Positions 20,254 to 31,364 of a stretch of DNA of 64,000 nucleotides are shown here, in pieces; the first letter of the stretch is position 1; every line of letters starts with the position of its first letter. The DNA is from Mastigamoeba balamuthi (taxonomy: Eukaryota > Evosea > Mastigamoebida > Mastigamoebidae): the NCBI GenBank assembly GCA_902651635.1, contig CACRSC010000134.1, positions 303,988 through 367,987 on the forward strand. Direction: 5' to 3'. The translations under genes were made by a program, and so were the position numbers. The notes beneath the pieces were generated by a model. The model ran no database searches and was not told the DNA's origin. It worked only from the letters and a program-made list of their open reading frames with translations.

Positions 20254-23200
20254 ATGAAGAGAGACGCGGAAGATGAGAGCGTGGAGGCGCCCGGGGCCGA
20301 GTCGAGCATCGGGGGCAGCTCAGCGGCCCAGAGTTGGCTGTCGCTGGGTTCTGCACATGGCACGAGGTTCGGGCAGACGCCCCTGTGGGCGCGGATGATC
20401 GATTCGAGCGTGTTCGTCTCGTACCAGACCATGTCGCGCCACCTCCCCAATCTGGTGGACGGTCCGAGCACCCGGAACGCCGCCACACAAAAGAAACTGT
20501 TTTCATCAAGTCTGACATGCTGGCCACCTACGGGGCAGACGTGATCTGGGGGGTCGACCTGGCGATTGTGGCCACGTGGGGGACGGACGGGGCGTGCTAC
20601 AGAGGGACTGCGATCGAGGGCGCGATGACAGGAATCGCGAGGCTCAGGGACCCTGCTGGCAAGGACCCGCCACTGCCCGCGTTCGCGGCCTTGGCAGCTG
20701 CCGTTGGGGTGTACGGTCTGATACTTGTCTATCTTCAGCTGGCGGTGCTGGGAGGCCACACAGGGTGGTCCGCCCTGTACTGGGTCCTCCGTATCGTGGC
20801 TACACTCTCCCATCTTGCAGCCCTTCCAATCGTACGTTGCACGCACGAACCGCACCGTTCGCTGTTCGTGCTCTCCTGATTGCCCCGCAGAGCTTCATCT
20901 TTGCAAGTGTGACACTCAGCGATAACCTTGGCATGAAAGTGGTCGGTATTGTATTCACGGCCATCTGGTGCGTCGAGCTAATGGTAATAGCGACGCTTCA
21001 TGGAAGCAATCTGCGACCCGGCAGGTCCCGAATGGCGTCAGTTCTGCCGCAGCACTCAGCCCTGTGGTACATCGGCAAGCAAGCCGCCGTCTTCATCGAG
21101 GTTTACGCGCGTGGGAGCGGCTCGACTGGCAAGTGGCTGGCTCTATATACGGGGCTCGTCGCCGGCATATGCGTTGCATCGCTTGCGTACACTCTGTACA
21201 CTCAGGTGGGCAGCACCCAGACAGGACATTTCACGTGACTTACCGCACTGCAAGCCTTTCTGGCATCGGAGAGCAAACCATTTCCTCTGCGGCGTACAGG
21301 CTTGCGTTGTGTGGGGCGAGTCCTGCTCGCTGGTCGCGGCCTTGAGCAGCTCGACGAGCACGAAACTCTGGGTGGGCATTGCTCTCATGGCGGGCTCAAT
21401 TCCCTTTGGAGGCGTCGGGTACTTCCTGTCCTACTACAGGACGCTGCACCCGGACATGCTACATTCCATCTGGCGCACCTCGAGAGACATACGGTTTGCG
21501 TCCTCCCACAAATCGCCCCTGGCGTACGACCTGGCCACGAGGTACATGTACGGCCTGCCGGCGGGGTCTATAGAGCCCAACACTATCGAGGGGATAGAGA
21601 CGGTGCTTAACGACGGAATGAAGGTGTTCCCGCGCTCGCACTACCTGAAGCTGTGTTATGCCATGTTCTTATTCGAGATCAAAAAGGACCGGACAGCCCT
21701 GCAGATGATGGTACGAGTGTCACCTGTGGTTGCGTGTGCAGTCCTAACGGCTCCCCCCACGGCAGATCCGGAAGACGTTTATGGACGACAGAGGATCTTA
21801 TACCCTGATGTTCATTCTGTATTGCATGGCGCACTCAATGCCCAAGAGCCAGGAGTTCACCACTCACGAGGAGATCGATATAAGCAAGGCCGAGCAGCAC
21901 TACAAGGAGGCCCGTGCGCTGCTCGCGGACTTCTGGGACAGGCTCAGCAAAACGCGTCGCCAGGTAAACACTTCGCAGCTGTTTGGCGTTGTCATGGAGA
22001 TACACAAGCGGTCTCACCTGGCCAACGCCCTGTACCGCAAACTCCTGTACGCAAGATGTTGTGCGGTGAACTCGTGAACTTAGCAGTGCTGTTTCTCGCC
22101 CCGGATAGGATGAAGCACCCCAAGTGCGTTATGCTGCTGAGGAGCTATGCACGGTTTCTGTCGGAGATCAACGACGACGTCGAGCAGGCGAACCTGCTCT
22201 ATGAAATCGCTGACAACACCGAGGGGACACGCGAGGACGAGGCTGCTGCAGTCCCAGCGATCTCCATCACACGGGGCGCGGCGGAGAGCGAGACGGCAAA
22301 GGAGGTCATCATGGAGAGCAAGTCCGAGAGCTCGATGGCGACGGCGACGAGCTGCGCCACAGTGGATGAGGAGAGGTCCAGGCAGCTCGACCTTAGGGCC
22401 AGGTTCTCCGAGGTCAAGCCACGCGGAATCGATCGCATCCTATGTGCCCTCTTCACCGCGTTCGCGCTCCTCACGGGGTGTCTGGTGGCTGTCTTCGCCG
22501 TGTCCCGCAACATTACCAGCCTCGCAGAGCTGTCCCTCGAGTCGACGCCGGCGCTCGCCGAGTCGTCGGTGCTTCTGCGTCAGGCCGCGTCTCATACCAG
22601 AGAGGCACGAATCAACCAGACGGCCCTCATCGAAATCGCCTCGAGGGCCAAGTCTGAGTGGCTCGTTGGGTTAGCGAACACGGGAGAGGATTTTTCGTCT
22701 TCGTGGGGGGTCTCGGACGTCCCGATGGTGTACGCGATTTCCAGGTGCGCTCTCGCTCTCTGTTTGCTGTGGTGAAAGCCGACCAGAGCTTACCCGAGGC
22801 CGCAGAGGCAATTTCGCGAGGAGGAACCTGACGCTGTGGAATGCCTTCATGGAGACGCTGGCAGCCATAGAATCGACGATCCTCAGGGGCAACCAAACAA
22901 TGTGGCAGGTCTCGCACTTTGTAGTCAACAACTCGAGGGGTGTCTCCCTTCACCTGCTCGATGTGATGGCCCGGGAGCACGAAGCCAGAATTGACGACAT
23001 CCCCAACCACACAACAACTCTGGTCATCCGTGAGTACTCGGCTTCTCGTCGTCGTCTCACTCATGTCCCCAGTATTCCCCACGTGCATCGCCTGCTGCGC
23101 GTTGATCAGTGCGGTCCTGTTCATACCCGGGGCTATCAGCTTCAGGGGGCAGACAGAGTCGTTGGCCTCCCTCTTCCTAGAGATACCCAAGTCAGTACCA

Positions 23201-25435
23201 CCCCCGCGGTTGCTCCGTGCCTTTCAGCTGACCCGTCCATGGCCGAACAGGACAGCATTCCTTAACGAGGAGCACAAACTGCGGAGCCACCAGCAGGCCA
23301 ACACTAAGGCACCAGCCATCTCTGGGCACTCGCTCAGGGCGCACCTGGTGCTGGACTTTGTAACGCTCTTCGTGCCGTCTCTCCTGGGACTCGGTATCCT
23401 CCTCGTGATGCTGCTATACTATCCGACGCTGTCGTTCGATGGTATGCGCGCGCCCCGCATCTCTCGTGCGAGTTCTGACACCGAGCAGCGCATAACGCGA
23501 TGCTAGTCGGAAAGCAGCTCGTGTACCTCGCGGACGTTGGCGATCTCGTTCGGGACACGGATGGCGTGGACTCTCTGGAGCCGTGTATCGTCGAGTCGAT
23601 ACAGGACTTCACGACCGTTTCAACGGAGCTCGCAGCCAGGTGATAGGAGAGCCCCACCACAGTCAGTACTCACATTTGGTCAGGATACTGAGGAGCCAAG
23701 ATAGCAACGCCATGGACCTGTGGTACAACAGGCCTTGCCCTGCGGCTCTGGCAGGCATCATGAACAAGACCTGCGCCGGGCTGGTCACGGTGCACCAGTT
23801 CTTCCGCGAGAGCGTGATGGACTACTACGTAAACAACGACAGCACTCCCGACGTGCTGTTGCAGATGTACCCGTACGTGATGGCGTGGACGAACGAGTCG
23901 TTTGTGCAATTCTCGACGTCCGCGCGGAGGATCTACGACAACACCACGCAGATCGTCACGTGGCTGTTTGCTCTGACGGTTCCCCTCTCCCTGTGCCTCT
24001 GGGTCTTCGTTCTGCCGTCGCTCGACTCGATAAGAGAGTCCTACAAGCTGTGCGTTGCCATTCCCAGACCTTGGTTCTCACATGCTGGCTTGCCCGCCCA
24101 GAGCCAACCGCCTGCTGCTGATGATTCCCATCTCCGTACTCGAGAACTGCGAAGCCGTGTCTCAGTACCTCGAGAGCAGCGGGGCGTCGGCGGCGACCTC
24201 GGCCAAGGCGATCCGGGAGGAGGCGCGCAGGACGATGAAGACGCTTCTCGAGGCCTGCGGAGACGGCGTCCTCGTTGTTTCGGCGGACGAGTCCAAGATC
24301 GAGATGATAAACCCGGCAGCGGAGCTCCTCTTCGAGATGTCGTCCGAGACACTGCTCGGTGGTAGCATATCGCAGCTCATACCGCTGGACCTCTACGACG
24401 AGGCTGTGATCCAGCTCGAGTCCTCGGGCCACGCGGAGAAGGAGATCGAGCTCCAGAGAGAAGGCGCCCTATCTCACAACTTATGTGCGAGTTGTTGACG
24501 ACTTACGGACAGATGGGACGAACCTGTACTTGACCATGTCGCTGGTCAAGGTCGCGACTGCAGACGGGACGACGTACGCGATTTTCCTCAAGAACGTGAC
24601 AGACTTGAAAGCGCAGGAGAAGGCACTTGATAGAGAGGTAAGTGTATTTATCAGGGTCCATCTGACCACTGAGCAGAGGAAGAAGAGCGATGCACTGCTA
24701 CAGAACATTCTGCCTGCCAATATCGCTGAAGAGCTGAAACACAACCCGGGCCAGGTCGTGGCTCGCAAGTACGCGATGGTGTCAGTTATGTTCGCTGATA
24801 TCGCAGAGTGCGTCCCTCATATCACTCCCCATCTCAACACCATCTTACGCACCACAGTTTCACGACGTTGTCATGCAAACTCGACGCCACCGAGCTTATC
24901 AAGCTGCTAAATATGGTGTTCATCCCAATCGACAAGATGTGCTCTCGGTTCGGCGTAGAGAAGGGTGCGTTTCCCGCGGTGACTCTCCCCTCAACTCATT
25001 TCCGGGATAGTGAAGACAGCCGGAGACACGTACATGGCCGTGTGCGGCATCCCCGTTGAAAGGGATGACCACGCTGTTCGCATCGTCGAGTTTGCTCTTG
25101 CAATACTCAACCACGGCGAGAGGACCACAGAGAAGAGGAGCCGCCAGGGCCTCAGCCCTATAAACTTCCGCATCGGAATTCACTCTGGTCCCGTGGTCGC
25201 TGGTGTCATTGGGTCGAAAAAGATAGCGTTTGATCTGTGGGGCGACCCTGTAAGCATTGCTGGCAGCATCGAGGGAGCCGGAGTTCCTGGGCGAGTTTTG
25301 ATCAGTTCAGAGACGAAGGCCGCACTCCGTGAGGCATACGAGCTGGAGCCACATGAAGTAAGTATCAGAAACGAAGCACGTATGTGCTACCTTGTGGCGC
25401 AACAAGAGCTCAACCAAGGCCAGCAGTCACAATAA
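20254..25435 (+). CDS. TmcB-like multi-pass membrane protein with PAS-like and class III cyclase domains
   Basis: About 15 exons (20254-20454, 20511-20831, 20891-21205, 21300-21710, 21766-22046, 22109-22744, 22806-23029, 23073-23190, 23251-23441, 23489-23639, 23684-24049, 24102-24637, 24677-24807, 24858-24964, 25011-25435) encode roughly 1,470 residues. Several membrane spans are followed by TmcB-type TPR-like stretches (LNDGMKVFPRSHYLKLCYAM, LLRSYARFLSEINDDVEQAN), more spans, a PAS-like region (DGVLVVSADESKIEMINPAA) and a nucleotidyl cyclase domain. The cyclase keeps both metal-binding aspartates (FADIAD, VKTAGDTYMA) and has Lys where adenylyl cyclases do. The catalytic Asn and Arg positions read Ser and Ser in WGDPVSIAGSIEG, so alone it may not be active. 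Between about 24,440 and 24,470 the frame moves by one base with no convincing intron. Confidence 0.8.
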
Positions 25436-27079
25436 ACCACGGTCAGTGCCTTTCTCAATCAAAACATTCAATACTCTGCCCAGTCACGTTCACCTCCGAC
25501 CTGAGCAAAAATGACCAGGCTCCCTGAGAGAAATAAACCCGAGACTTACAGAGAAGTAATAATATCCCTGCCCTTCAAAAGAAGAAAAATGAACAGTTTT
25601 TCAGTTTTAAAACTGGATTTAAGTAATCCTGCAGCAGGAAGGGCAGTACCATTTTTCACTTGGTACATATATAATTGAATACCACTGTTTCATAAAAAAT
25701 GATCAAGGACGGCCTTTGTTTTATGATGTCAACGTGTGTGATTCATGAAGTAGTTGTTACCGTCATTGTTTTGAACGATCTGAGAGCATTTATTTCATAA
25801 ATCCCGGAATAGTGGATATTGTGTTCTACCTCTGCTACCAGTGACAGATTCTGCAGGCCGGAATATTATGGAAGGGGGGTTCACTTGGTACAGAATAATA
25901 GTAGAAGATGTTACTAGTATGTAGCACTGCTCCTGCCCTGCGCCACATTCCTCGTATGGACTTTTCTTCTGAAGAAGACAGTGTAAAGGCCCACTATGAG
26001 TCGAGGACTATTTTGTTTGCCTGCTGTTCCTCAAAGGTCAGTTAGTAGTACTTCGAAGGTTTTCTGAAAATTACAATTCAGTATTTGTCTGAATCAGTAC
26101 TTAACCTGCTTGGCTATAGGGACCTGAAGGGCATCAGCTTTGAGTCTCTTACCAGCCCAATATTTACCTGGCTTTCTCTTACCGAGAAGTCATTCCTGAA
26201 CAACAAGCACTATGTCAAAGCAGCCAGGGCATGTTGGGCACACAGCCAGTTCCGTGTCATCAACAACAAGAAGTTCAAGGCAGTTACATGAGATGTTCAT
26301 CCACCCTGCTCCTAGTATCATGCTTGTTCTTAACTCGTCCAACTTCCTGTCTTTCCCAGCTGCAATTTGCATTTGTTGGCCCACTAACTCTCCGTTTTGG
26401 TGCATAAAAATTCACATTCAAAAATGCTCACAGAGGGAGGCAGAGAAGAAGAACTAACGGTTGTATAAGAAGGATGACATTTGCTCACGGGTCTGCAGTC
26501 TCTGGGGTCCATACTTGCCAAAGCTGTTCAACAGGCACTGGGTCAGGGACCACATGAACAACCTCAAGAAGATCCATGACGACATCAGGATTCCCCGACA
26601 ACCACGTCAGCTGGGCACGGGACAACTCACAGCACCTGACGTTCTACTGCATCTATGCATGGCCCAGTAAGTGTGCTCGTTTGGCCAAAAATCAAGATCT
26701 CCTGTCAAGTGGTTGCCATGAACACTTCAATCTCGGACATCCACGGTCAGGTTGAGAGTCCATTCAGCCTGATCATGGCAGCATAGAAGGTGCTCAGCAA
26801 GTCGTTCCTGGAGATGAAGGACCAGTGCAATGGTATTGTCACCCTTGCTTTTTGGGGAGCACACCTTCTCTTCTGAGAGCTCTGCCAGACACAAAATCGT
26901 TCTTTTTGTTGTATCCCTACTAACCAGGGAAAACTGGGGCCGGGCCTCCAGAGATTCTAATGAAAACACTGAAAAGAGGAAATACTACGTGATGCGCTGT
27001 CGAATCTGAGGCACTGGCGTACAGAATTTGGCCAAGTAATGCAAGGTGGTTTCGGGAAACGGATGTATTGGAGGATCAG
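25436..27079. other. AT-rich gap without a recognised gene
   Basis: This 1.6 kb gap is clearly richer in A and T than its neighbours, like the left end of the window. Small frames at 26085-26291 and 26461-26670 look faintly protein-like (SLWGPYLPKLFNRHWVRDHM), but I cannot place them in a family or join them into a gene. They may be worn remains of a mobile element. Confidence 0.5.
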
Positions 27080-28878
27080 TCACTGTTCGTTCTCAATCCA
27101 GGGCAGGGACAGCGTGTCGAAGTCGGCCACGGCGCTGATCATGCAGTCCGATCCTCCTGGGTAGGGAAGTCAGACGCCGCTGCTGGTAAAAAAAGCGAAA
27201 CCGAACCGAAGAAGTAGATGCTGTTTCCGATGGCGCAGGCGGTGCCCATGGCCTTAGCGTCCATCTTGTTCTTGCGTCCCAGCGTAATCTCGGACATGTG
27301 GAACGAGACCGTGTCGAGGACAAAGAGCCTGCGCGTGACCGTCTCGGTCTCTGCTGGCCCGATGCCCCCAAAGATGAACACAAACTCCCCGGCCTTGCAC
27401 GCCAGCGGGAATATGACCTCCTGCACGGCCCCCGTGACCTCCTGCACCCCCCACGCGTTGGCCTCGGTGTCGTACACGTGCAGGCGCGTGAACTTGCGTT
27501 TCCACCCCTCCTCTGCACCCCCTCCGAACACGTAGCTGCCCGCGCCCGCTGTCCGTCAGGGCCGGGACCGAGCCAATCGGGACGCTGGGGAGGAGTCCGC
27601 ACATCTTCTTGCCCACGGAGAACATGATGTGGCCGCAGCGGGCCTCGGGGCGGTTGGGCGCGCTGAGGCGCTGCCACGAGGCTGACGTGGTGTCGAAGGC
27701 CCAGAGGTCGTCGAGGTCGACGAGGCGCTTGCCGCTGATGCCCCCGAAGACGTACATCTTGTCGCCCACGGCGCAGGCCGCGTGGTTCGTGCGGTTCAGG
27801 GGCGCCGCCTCGCCGCCCGCCTGCAGCACGCTCCACGTGCGCTCTCGCGGGTCGAACACCTGCACCTGGAAGTACGACGACATGCCGTCGTATCCCCCGT
27901 ACACTATTCGGTTTCCCGTCGAAATCCGTATGAGCCGCCGAGGCCCAGCGAGAAGAGTGGGAGCGGGCGCTGCGGGGGGCACGCACTGTAGATCTTTCCG
28001 TTGATGGCCACGGCGCTGAACCTCGAGAACCTCGGCGCCGTGCCGAACAGGGGTCTTTGCAGCGACCACGCCTTGGACTCTGCGTGGAGGGGGAGGGGGG
28101 TAGGGGGGCAGAGTCAGCAATTCGCCGTGGGGGTGTGGCCAATTTGGCCGTGTGTGAGGGTACCGGGATCGTAGACCCACACGTCGTCAAAGCGGACCGT
28201 CTGCATGACCTGCCCCCCGATAACGTACATCTGCGGACGCGACGCAAGGGTGGGTGCGGCCACGCGGGTGAGGGAAGGGCGTCACCGTGTGTGCCAGAGA
28301 GGCGGCAGAGCGGCCACATTCATCGCCGATCAGCGTGAGAGGCGAGCGGGGCAATATAGATGCCCAGCCACGAAATTAGTGCCCCCAGTGCACAGCCCAG
28401 CGCACAGAAGTGCCCACAGAGAGAACGCGAGAGGCAGGCGGGGGGGGCGGGGGGAAGTCACCTTGCCGTCGACCTGCACGGCAGCGTGCTTGTAGCGCGC
28501 GCTGGGGCGCATGCCCGGGGATCCGTGCGGCCCCGCGCGCGCGACAGCGACGCCCGCGGGCGCCAGCAGCGCGTTGATCCTGCGCACGTGCTCGCGCCAC
28601 GACGGGCACTGCGCCCGCTCCACGTTGGCCGCCCCGGGCACCAGCCTCTGGTACACCCCCTTCCTGCTCGGGGGGCGAAGGGGGGGCCCTCTCTCTCAGC
28701 GCGCGAGGGGGCGCGGGGGGTGGGGAGAGGAGGAGGGCGGGCACCAGACGGTGTTGTCGAGGGCCAGTGCGCGGAGCGCGTGGCAGGCGCACGAGATCGA
28801 CGGGAAGTCGCGCAGGTCCGCGAAGCTGAGGACCAGAGCGACGAGCTCCGACGGGAGGTCCAGCAGCGAGATCTCCAT
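27080..28878 (-). CDS. F-box and Kelch-repeat protein
   Basis: Seven exons (28878-28745, 28663-28462, 28230-28164, 28079-27987, 27903-27603, 27535-27207, 27156-27080) give 400 residues. Residues 1-45 form an F-box (LLDLPSELVALVLSFADLRD ... DNTVW), which binds Skp1 in SCF ubiquitin ligases. From about residue 100 there are about five Kelch blades, marked by MYVIGGQV, MYGGYDG, MYVFGGISGK, YVFGGGAEE, FIFGGIG and IYFFGG. Together they suggest a substrate receptor of an SCF E3 ligase. The short last exon supplies the final strand (LPWIENEQ) and a TGA. The start codon lies 168 bp from the divergent TMEM107 start. Confidence 0.88.
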
Positions 28879-28999
28879 GCGGGAAGTGCGCTGGTGGACG
28901 CGGCGGGAGACGGTGTGCGCGTGCAGAGCGCGCCCAAGAAGCGCACGTTAAGAACAGCCCCCTCCTCAGCCCAAAAATAAAGGTGGAAAATGCCAAGCG

Positions 29000-29026
29000 G
29001 AATATCGGAAATCTCGGATATTTTTC
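29000..29026. promoter_or_regulatory. Paired AATATC / GATATTTT motifs in a divergent promoter
   Basis: GCGGAATATCGG and CTCGGATATTTTTCG lie 20-47 bp upstream of the TMEM107 start and 120-150 bp from the F-box/Kelch start. The two words together form an imperfect inverted arrangement. Confidence 0.35.
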
Positions 29027-29046
29027 GATCCCGCGGACCCGGCGAA

Positions 29047-29731
29047 ATGGAGGCTCTGCTGCTCCCCGCTCGCTTCCTGACGACCATCGCCCACGTGCTC
29101 CTCGTCATCGCCCTACTCGTTTCGCGGGTGATCTCTCCCCCAACGCGATCCGGAACCGGTCTGAGACGTGCTGGCTCTTCTGTGTAGGAGGCAAACGTCA
29201 AGGCCGCGCTGCCCGACAGGTGCGGCGGCCTCACGACGGACTCGCGTTGCCGGTCCGTCTACAACACGCAGAACGCCAGGTGCGTGGCATGGCCCTCACG
29301 TTGCCCCCACAGCCGTCTCTCCGAGCGATCTCAGCTGTGCCCGCAGGCTGGTGGTGGGGCTCAGCGTCTCGTTGGCGCTGCTGGTGGCCGAGTTTGTGTC
29401 GCTCTTCGCGGGTGTCAGCATGTTCTGCAGGCCCCTGAACGCGTTCTGTGAGCCTGGGGAGGGTAGGGGAGGGGGTGTGTGGCTGCTGTCCTGACCCTCG
29501 GGGAGCGCAGACACCCTCTGCCACGGCCTTGCTGCGCTGCTGCTGGCGCTGTTCGGGGCTGGCGAGTGGCACCCTGCGACCTTCTGGTGGATCTTCGGGT
29601 TCCTGACGTGCGCCGCCCCCTCGCCTCCCCCTCACGCTCTGACCGCTTTTTGTGCGGGCAGTGTGCCGCCGCCCATCATGGAGGGCGCGCAGGTCCTGCG
29701 TATAGTGGTGCTCAACAAGCTGGAATACTGA
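29047..29731 (+). CDS. TMEM107: TMEM107-like ciliary transition-zone protein
   Basis: Exons 29047-29127, 29188-29279, 29347-29447, 29511-29607 and 29662-29731 give 146 residues, close to human TMEM107 (140). TMEM107 is a four-span protein that recruits MKS-module proteins to the ciliary transition zone. Matching landmarks are LPARFLTTIAHVLLVIALLVSR at the first span (human SRFLTLLAHLVVVITLFWSR), VGLSVSLALLVAEFVSLFAGVSMF at the second, and WHPATFWWIFGFLT at the third. The order and spacing of spans match the family. I chose the first ATG, which gives the short cytosolic lead typical of TMEM107. Its presence implies the organism builds cilia with a gated transition zone. Confidence 0.82.
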
Positions 29732-29922
29732 GCGGGCCCCGTGTTCCGAAAAGCAGCACAGATGCACGCGCCTGATGGGGTCGCCGTAAAATTCTGCCAC
29801 AGTGCGCGAAGACGGCGCAACACCGGTTTACTCGATGTGGATCCGGAACGGCCACCGCCCTAATTTCTTTCTTGGCTTGCCGCGAAAAAAAAAGAAGATG
29901 CAGAAATCAGCACAGAGAGAAA

Positions 29923-30492
29923 ATGAAGATGGTATTCGAGGCCCCTGGCGGGCGCCGCTTCTTCGCCATGAAGGAGACGCGCCGCACGTCGGACCCGGCG
30001 CCCGACGACGTCCGCCGCACGCTGCGGCGCAGCTGGCTGTACTCGGACGCGTGCATGCGCGACCTCGTGCGCTGCGGCGCGATCCTGCGGCCGCCGTTCG
30101 CCCCCGCCGTCGTCCTCGTGCGCGACGACGCGCCCGCCATCGCCGGCGGCCTCGAGGTGGGCTTCTGGAAGCTGCTCCAGCGCAGGTTCTCGCTCAAGCA
30201 CGCCGTGGCCCAGCGGGACCGCGCGGCGGACCCGGAGCTCTGGGCCGAGGTCGAGCGGTGGCTGCGCACTGTCGACCTCGGCGCCTTCGCGGCGCCCGCG
30301 CGGCCGCTGGGCGGAGGCGGCGAGGCCACGCGGGCGGCCAGCGCCTCCCCCGGGCCCCTGGCGCAGCTGCTGGACCTCAGGAGCAAGAAGGCCGACAGCC
30401 CTGCCGGCGCCGCTGGCGCGCTGGCGGGCAGCAGTGGCGCGGGAGCCGAGCGAGCGGCGACACCCGGAAGAGAGAAGGGCACTGCGACATGA
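29923..30492 (+). CDS. Protein of unknown family (paralogue of 48218-48835)
   Basis: This is a single exon of 189 residues starting at MKMVF. It is clearly related to the gene at 48218-48835 on the other strand: both share MKM at the start, GGRRF, a block with RRTLRRSWLYSDACMRDLVR, a CGAILRPPFAPAVVL strand and LEVGFWKLLQRRFSLKHAV. The conserved part is about 115 residues, followed by a low-complexity Ala/Gly/Ser tail that is not conserved. There is no signal peptide or membrane span. I know no family for it. An upstream in-frame ATG at 29872 adds 17 basic residues, but the paralogue supports 29923. Confidence 0.75.
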   Translation: MKMVFEAPGGRRFFAMKETRRTSDPAPDDVRRTLRRSWLYSDACMRDLVRCGAILRPPFAPAVVLVRDDAPAIAGGLEVGFWKLLQRRFSLKHAVAQRDRAADPELWAEVERWLRTVDLGAFAAPARPLGGGGEATRAASASPGPLAQLLDLRSKKADSPAGAAGALAGSSGAGAERAATPGREKGTAT

Positions 30493-30690
30493 CTGGGAAT
30501 CGCGGGATGTAAGGATTGTAGCGCCGACACCCCTCTGCCAATAGCTGCCCCCCCCCGCGCCCGGTAGAGTAGCAGGGCAAGCGCCAGTAAAACGCACAGG
30601 GCGCCTGCCGCCCGTGCTGCTATTGTTGTAGAGACAGAGTGTTATTCTACTCTCAACACGGGGTATTATGTACTGTACAGCCTTCTCTTG

Positions 30691-31123
30691 TCACAGTGCC
30701 AGGCTCAAGAGGCACGCGATGCCGCGCCGCTTGTGCTGTGGGGTTCGCGCCGCACTCGGGCCCTCGGGGTCGATGTCCCAGGACTCTTGTCGCTCCTCCG
30801 GTCTGCATTCGGGCAGGCTAGCCACCAGAGCCATCACGACGATCGACAACGCCAACAGGGCGGCAATGCCCATGGTTGCCGTCGCTCCCTGCTGCGCGCG
30901 CGAGTACGGCGGTCAAGGCGGGTCCGGAGAAGGCTGGGGTGGAGTGGGTCCGTACTCCACACAGGGCGGGCAGAGCTGCTGAGAAGAAGAGGTGGTCCAG
31001 CGTGAAGTACGCTATCAGCGCCGCTGCCAGGCCGAACAGAAGGCTCATGTGATGGTTGCGTCTGAAGATGGTGAACACTCTGAGCATAATGGTACGCCCT
31101 CGGGAGGACTTCTGAATATGCAC
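30691..31123 (-). CDS. Small two-span membrane protein (VMA21-like topology)
   Basis: Exons 31123-30956 and 30891-30691 give 122 residues, or 110 if the ATG at 31087 is used. Two hydrophobic helices are present (LLFGLAAALIAYFTLDHLFF and IAALLALSIVVMALVASL), separated by a short loop, with a polar basic tail. Size and layout resemble VMA21, the ER chaperone that assembles the V-ATPase membrane sector, but I see no residue-level match strong enough to name it. The tail's last residues are hydrophobic again (CLLSLAL). Confidence 0.5.
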
Positions 31124-31364
31124 GATATACAGCGGGTTGGATCGAAAAAGCGGCGCTTTGCGACGTGCATCCGAATTGTCCAGTTAAAGTGGATTTTCCT
31201 TTGTGCAGCGCTGCACCCAAGTGCGGAAGCGAAAAGGCACACGAGGAACCACGCTGAGATTTGTGTCGGTTGCTCCATGTTCCACGATCGGTGGTGGTCC
31301 CCTTCTTGGACATCAAAGGCAAACTTAACAAACTGACACACGGCTTTTGGAACCCCGGTGGCTT

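Noticed and set aside
23640-23662. 23-nt intron in the cyclase gene
   Set aside because: A 44-nt intron ending at 23683 keeps the same phase and gives a smoother protein, so the ultra-short one is not needed.
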